This document shows positions 61,462 through 64,000 of a stretch of 64,000 nucleotides of DNA, piece after piece. The notes under the pieces were generated by a model that worked only from the letters and a program-made list of their open reading frames with translations, made no database searches and was not told the origin of the DNA. Made by a program: the position numbers and the translations under genes. This DNA comes from Caproicibacter sp047833665 (GTDB taxonomy: Bacteria > Bacillota > Clostridia > Oscillospirales > Acutalibacteraceae), in NCBI GenBank assembly GCA_047833665.1, contig CP181261.1:1922001-1986000 (forward strand), written 5' to 3'. Position 1 is the stretch's first letter, and every line of letters starts with the position of its first letter.

Positions 61462-62721
61462 CTAATCGAACTGCCCATCCCATATCGGCATATTAGAGAT
61501 ATACTTTCCTTCCACGGCGGGCACATAGTAGGCGCCATAGGTTTTCAGACCATTTTCCATCTCCATATCAGGCAGTTCCACATAGAAGCGGTAATATGGC
61601 ATAAAGTATTGCTCCGTACCGCCTGTAAGATAGATTAGTTCAACCTTTGCAACATATTCCAAATCGGGCAATTCTTCAGGAACGGTTGTGATATAGTTCC
61701 CATTTTTAAGAAGGTCTTTCGCCTCGTCGGCTGTGATAATAGGGTAATCTCCAACTTTGTCGGATAAATCCGGCTGAAAAACTCTTGCCAAAAACAGTTT
61801 TCCGTCATCATTGCAATAAAATGCAACTCTGTTAAAATTGTAGTTTATGATTTGTTTGGTAATATCTCCGCTGCCGTCATAAAACTCTATGCTGTATCTC
61901 TGAGCTTGTCGTGTTCCGTAGGTTTTTACACTTTCTCCGGAGAAAATCGAATAGTCTCCCCCGTGAATATTTACTTGGGGATTATCCATTCCAATGAAGT
62001 CTTTATATTTTTCTTTTAAATACTCCGCCACCGCAGCAACTTGTTCGTAAGTTGCATAATTTGTGAAGTTGTATTTGTGCGGAAGCGTTATTGCGGGATC
62101 AAATGTTATTTTCGCCGTCATTTGCCAGTCAACTTCAATTTTGACACCATTACCCTCTGCCAAAACGGTGGTTGGGGAAAAGAACCCATTCGGAACGTTC
62201 TCGCCCACCTGTTCAAATTTTTTCCGAATGGCAGCCTGCGTTTTTTCATTCGGAGCGTTGTCGGTGATTTCCAGGCTATCGGCGTCCATACCCAACCTAG
62301 TCGCAACATTGAGCAGAAACTCTTTCATCTTATCAAAATCAGCATCGGAAACCTGATTGTTTTCATCATAAGCCATTGTGTTTTCGTAAACAGGCAATGA
62401 GGAAATCCCCGCAGTTTCAGTCCATGGATTATGATTCACAATTTCCGAAATATCATATGCCTTGTATCCCTCAAAACCCATTGCTCCGCCTGAATCCTCT
62501 GTGATTGAAAGCATTGGCAGATTCCCCGGTTCGGGCTCAGTCTCGACCGGATTTGCGGGAATCATTTTGATAATCGTAAGCACGGCTAAAGTAAGGCAAG
62601 CAGCTAAAGCCCCCCATTTTATCCAACGGCGCTTCCTTGTTGCCTTTGCTGCGGGATTCGCCTCGGCAATATATTCCTCGGAAATTTCTCCGATCTTTTC
62701 AAGGAGCTTTTCATTTTTCAT
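61462..62721 (-). CDS. Membrane-anchored anti-sigma-type protein partnered with ECF sigma
   Basis: 419 residues: a cytosolic N-terminus (about 1-33) with LLEKIGEISEEYIAEANPAA, one membrane helix (about 36-52) and a large extracellular domain of unknown fold, rich in beta strands and aromatic residues. N-terminus and gene order (ATGA overlap with the sigma gene) match clostridial anti-sigma partners; no zinc-binding ZAS motif (HxxxCxxC) is seen. The signal sensed is unknown. Confidence 0.72.
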   Translation of the reverse strand: MKNEKLLEKIGEISEEYIAEANPAAKATRKRRWIKWGALAACLTLAVLTIIKMIPANPVETEPEPGNLPMLSITEDSGGAMGFEGYKAYDISEIVNHNPWTETAGISSLPVYENTMAYDENNQVSDADFDKMKEFLLNVATRLGMDADSLEITDNAPNEKTQAAIRKKFEQVGENVPNGFFSPTTVLAEGNGVKIEVDWQMTAKITFDPAITLPHKYNFTNYATYEQVAAVAEYLKEKYKDFIGMDNPQVNIHGGDYSIFSGESVKTYGTRQAQRYSIEFYDGSGDITKQIINYNFNRVAFYCNDDGKLFLARVFQPDLSDKVGDYPIITADEAKDLLKNGNYITTVPEELPDLEYVAKVELIYLTGGTEQYFMPYYRFYVELPDMEMENGLKTYGAYYVPAVEGKYISNMPIWDGQFD

Positions 62722-63278
62722 ATGGTAATCCCTTCCTTCTCAAGATATGTTTTCAGTGCGTTTCTCACACGGAACAACAGGGATTTCGTCTGACTTTCGC
62801 TGCTGTCGTACAGGTCTGCAAGTTCCTTTATCGGCATCAAATACCAATATCGCTGAACAAATATCATGCGCTTTTTATGCGGCAATTCTGCAAGAAAACT
62901 GTTAAGCGCTTCCACCAGTAATTTCTCATCTGTTGCCTGTTCTGGATCCGACGATGCCGGAATGCAGTCATTCAGTTCAGACAAAGCAAGAGGCACTTCC
63001 CCAAAGCCTCGTTTTTCAGCAGTAAATCTTTTATACCTATTGAGGGAAAGATTACGGGTTATTTTCCCTAAAAACACGGATAAGCGCTTCGGCCGCCGCG
63101 GAGGCATGGCATTCCATGCGCGCAGATATGTATCATTCACGCATTCCTCTGAATCTTCATCGTTATGCAGGATGTTATGCGCAATAGAATAGCAATACCG
63201 ACCGTATTTGTTTGATGTTTCAGTAATAGCAGATTCAGAGCGCTCCCAATACAGGTCAATGATTTTGCTGTCTTCCAT
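62718..63278 (-). CDS. ECF-type RNA polymerase sigma factor
   Basis: Sigma-70 family, extracytoplasmic function type, 186 residues. Region 2 (about 12-80): YGRYCYSIAHNILHNDEDSE and CVNDTYLRAWNAMPPRRPKR; region 4 (about 120-175): LPHKKRMIFVQRYWYLMPIK and SESQTKSLLFRVRNALKTYL helix-turn-helix. ATG at 63278 has GGAGGGGGG upstream. A possible autoregulated promoter lies at 63318-63349. Confidence 0.92.
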   Translation of the reverse strand: MEDSKIIDLYWERSESAITETSNKYGRYCYSIAHNILHNDEDSEECVNDTYLRAWNAMPPRRPKRLSVFLGKITRNLSLNRYKRFTAEKRGFGEVPLALSELNDCIPASSDPEQATDEKLLVEALNSFLAELPHKKRMIFVQRYWYLMPIKELADLYDSSESQTKSLLFRVRNALKTYLEKEGITI

Positions 63279-63317
63279 ACATCATCCCCCCTCCTTTGCA
63301 GCGTAAAAGCCTTCACT

Positions 63318-63349
63318 ATAATAGACCACAAAAAATAAGCTGCGTTGCA
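63318..63349 (-). promoter_or_regulatory. Possible ECF-type promoter of the sigma/anti-sigma operon
   Basis: Minus-strand TGCAACG with AAC core, 17 bp, then GTCTA. AAC and GTC cores at this spacing are common in ECF promoters, which are often autoregulated. Weak evidence; a sigma-A -10 (TATTAT) overlaps. Confidence 0.35.
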
Positions 63350-63447
63350 CAAATGTATACAATTCAATATACAATTCAATCTGCATGACAGAGTTTATCA
63401 TCGATATAACGAAATTATTGCCTACAAGAATGATATATCAGCAAGTT

Positions 63448-63475
63448 AAAAGGGGCAAGCATGATAGCTTACCCC
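63448..63475 (-). terminator. Possible terminator in the right-hand gap
   Basis: GGGGTAAGC / GCTTGCCCC hairpin on the minus strand with a 6-nt loop and four T. The gap 63279-63863 otherwise holds the promoter above and a tRNA-like relic; I see no convincing gene in it. Confidence 0.5.
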
Positions 63476-63561
63476 AAAAATTACTGTGGAAACAACACAA
63501 ATCCCAATTCTTCACCCGTAGGAATTTCCTATTCGCGAAGAGTTCGGATTATATATGCTTA

Positions 63562-63634
63562 GAATGACTCGTGGGATTCGAATTCACGATTTGTGCATTA
63601 CGAATGGCTCCTCTGCCAATTCTGCCGCAGAAAC
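63562..63634 (-). pseudogene. tRNA-like relic (Thr CGT-like)
   Basis: On the minus strand a tRNA-like pattern: ATGTTTC / GAGTCAT acceptor (one mismatch), D-loop-like GAATTGGCAGAGG, anticodon loop TTCGTAA (CGT) with a poorly paired stem, five-base variable region and a T-loop TTCGAAT whose stem (GTGAA / CCCAC) has two mismatches. No CCA is encoded. Probably a decayed tRNA gene. Confidence 0.35.
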
Positions 63635-63863
63635 ATTTATTGCGTAAGATTGATAGGACAGATAACATGGTTTGCCAAGAACTGCAAAACCTCGTTTGGA
63701 ATTGTAAGCCTCGCGAAATCTGTCATAGAAAAAGTCATCCCGCTGAGAGCGGCATACCGCTACGAAGCTGTGCTCTGCGCCGTCGTCTGATGCTTTCCGT
63801 CTGCGGCAAGTAACTGCTCCTGCAAACTCTTTTTAACGCTATTATGAAAGGATGATCGCGACT

Positions 63864-64000
63864 TTACAGCGTGTATTTTATAACAACTGCCAAGGCAATG
63901 GTAAGCGCATACACAGAGTTTATTAATACAAAGTTTTTTACTGCCAATACAAAGGTCTCCGCTTTACTCTGTTTCTCATAAAAGCGTTTGATATTTTTTT
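63864..64000 (-). CDS. 3' end of a membrane-protein gene (partial)
   Basis: Open frame from the right edge to TAA at 63864, 44 residues visible. The end is hydrophobic (FVLINSVYALTIALAVVIKY), like a C-terminal membrane helix. The start lies outside the window and no family can be named. Confidence 0.45.
   Translation of the reverse strand, partial: KNIKRFYEKQSKAETFVLAVKNFVLINSVYALTIALAVVIKYTL

Noticed and set aside
63385..63813. Two plus-strand frames of 60 and 80 codons near the right edge
   Set aside because: No ribosome site, no recognisable motif, and they overlap the tRNA-like relic.
1..64000. CRISPR array, prophage or conjugative element
   Set aside because: No regularly spaced repeats, cas genes, phage structural genes, integrase or conjugation genes were seen.

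Overview
The window looks like chromosomal DNA from an anaerobic, endospore-forming Firmicute, most likely a clostridial lineage near the Oscillospiraceae/Ruminococcaceae; this placement is inferred. The basis is the spore genes (yabP, yabQ, a SpoVB-like flippase, a CotF-type coat pair), the oxygen-independent enzymes (HemZ, radical-SAM MiaB, 2-hydroxyacyl-CoA dehydratase-type proteins), a Firmicute T-box, and gene orders shared with Bacillus/Clostridium (yabM-yabN-rqcP-yabP-yabQ-divIC; mutS-mutL-miaA; ylmE-sepF-ylmH-divIVA-ileS-lspA-rluD).

Layout. 1-4.4 kb (minus): spore/division cluster, SpoVB-like, MazG, HU, RqcP, YabP, YabQ and DivIC (cut by the left edge). 4.6-12.4 kb (minus): zinc-ribbon protein, uridine kinase-like protein, HemZ, MBL hydrolase, Rel and RecJ. 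12.5-16.1 kb (minus): coat-protein pair, an orphan MazF/EndoA, a lipoprotein, an AcpS-NnrD fusion and a small membrane protein. 16.2-20.7 kb (plus): phenylalanine T-box, pheS-pheT, ireB and an unknown gene. 20.7-26.1 kb (minus): purine operon purE-purM-purN-purO-purH(AICARFT)-purD, with the usual bifunctional PurH replaced by two separate proteins. 26.2-29.3 kb: SPFH/NfeD pair whose promoter is cut off by an IS256-family element. 29.3-46.2 kb (minus): ComEA-like, RluD, LspA, IleS, DivIVA-like, YlmH, SepF, YggS, HlyD-like, MiaA, MutL, GNAT, MutS, YlbF and MiaB. 46.3-50.4 kb: a GT2-like protein without DxD, divergent from a radical-SAM-like protein without its cluster cysteines, then a TetR regulator and a CNNM/CorC protein. 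50.6-58.6 kb: two copies of an IS481-like element flanking tRNA-Ala, a two-gene activase/dehydratase system and an aspartate carbamoyltransferase with a PyrI-type zinc tail. 58.7-64 kb: yebC, a PASTA pseudokinase, a candidate structured RNA, an ECF sigma/anti-sigma pair, a tRNA-like relic and the 3' end of another gene.

The most unusual signal is the IS481-like pair. The two copies carry different, exceptionally long target-site duplications (24 and 26 bp). In both cases the duplication ends exactly 4 bp upstream of the -35 box of a promoter of the same form (TTGCNA, 17 bp, TGA directly before TATGAT), one driving tRNA-Ala and the other yebC, with the same relative orientation. That suggests an insertion sequence that targets sigma-A promoters and duplicates the UP-element region, which would leave both neighbours intact. 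Other notable points are three enzyme-like proteins that lack catalytic motifs, a 61.3-kb structured RNA candidate, and the AcpS-NnrD and PyrB-zinc fusions.

All annotation comes from reading the sequence. No database search or folding program was run, so family names rest on recognised motifs and gene order.
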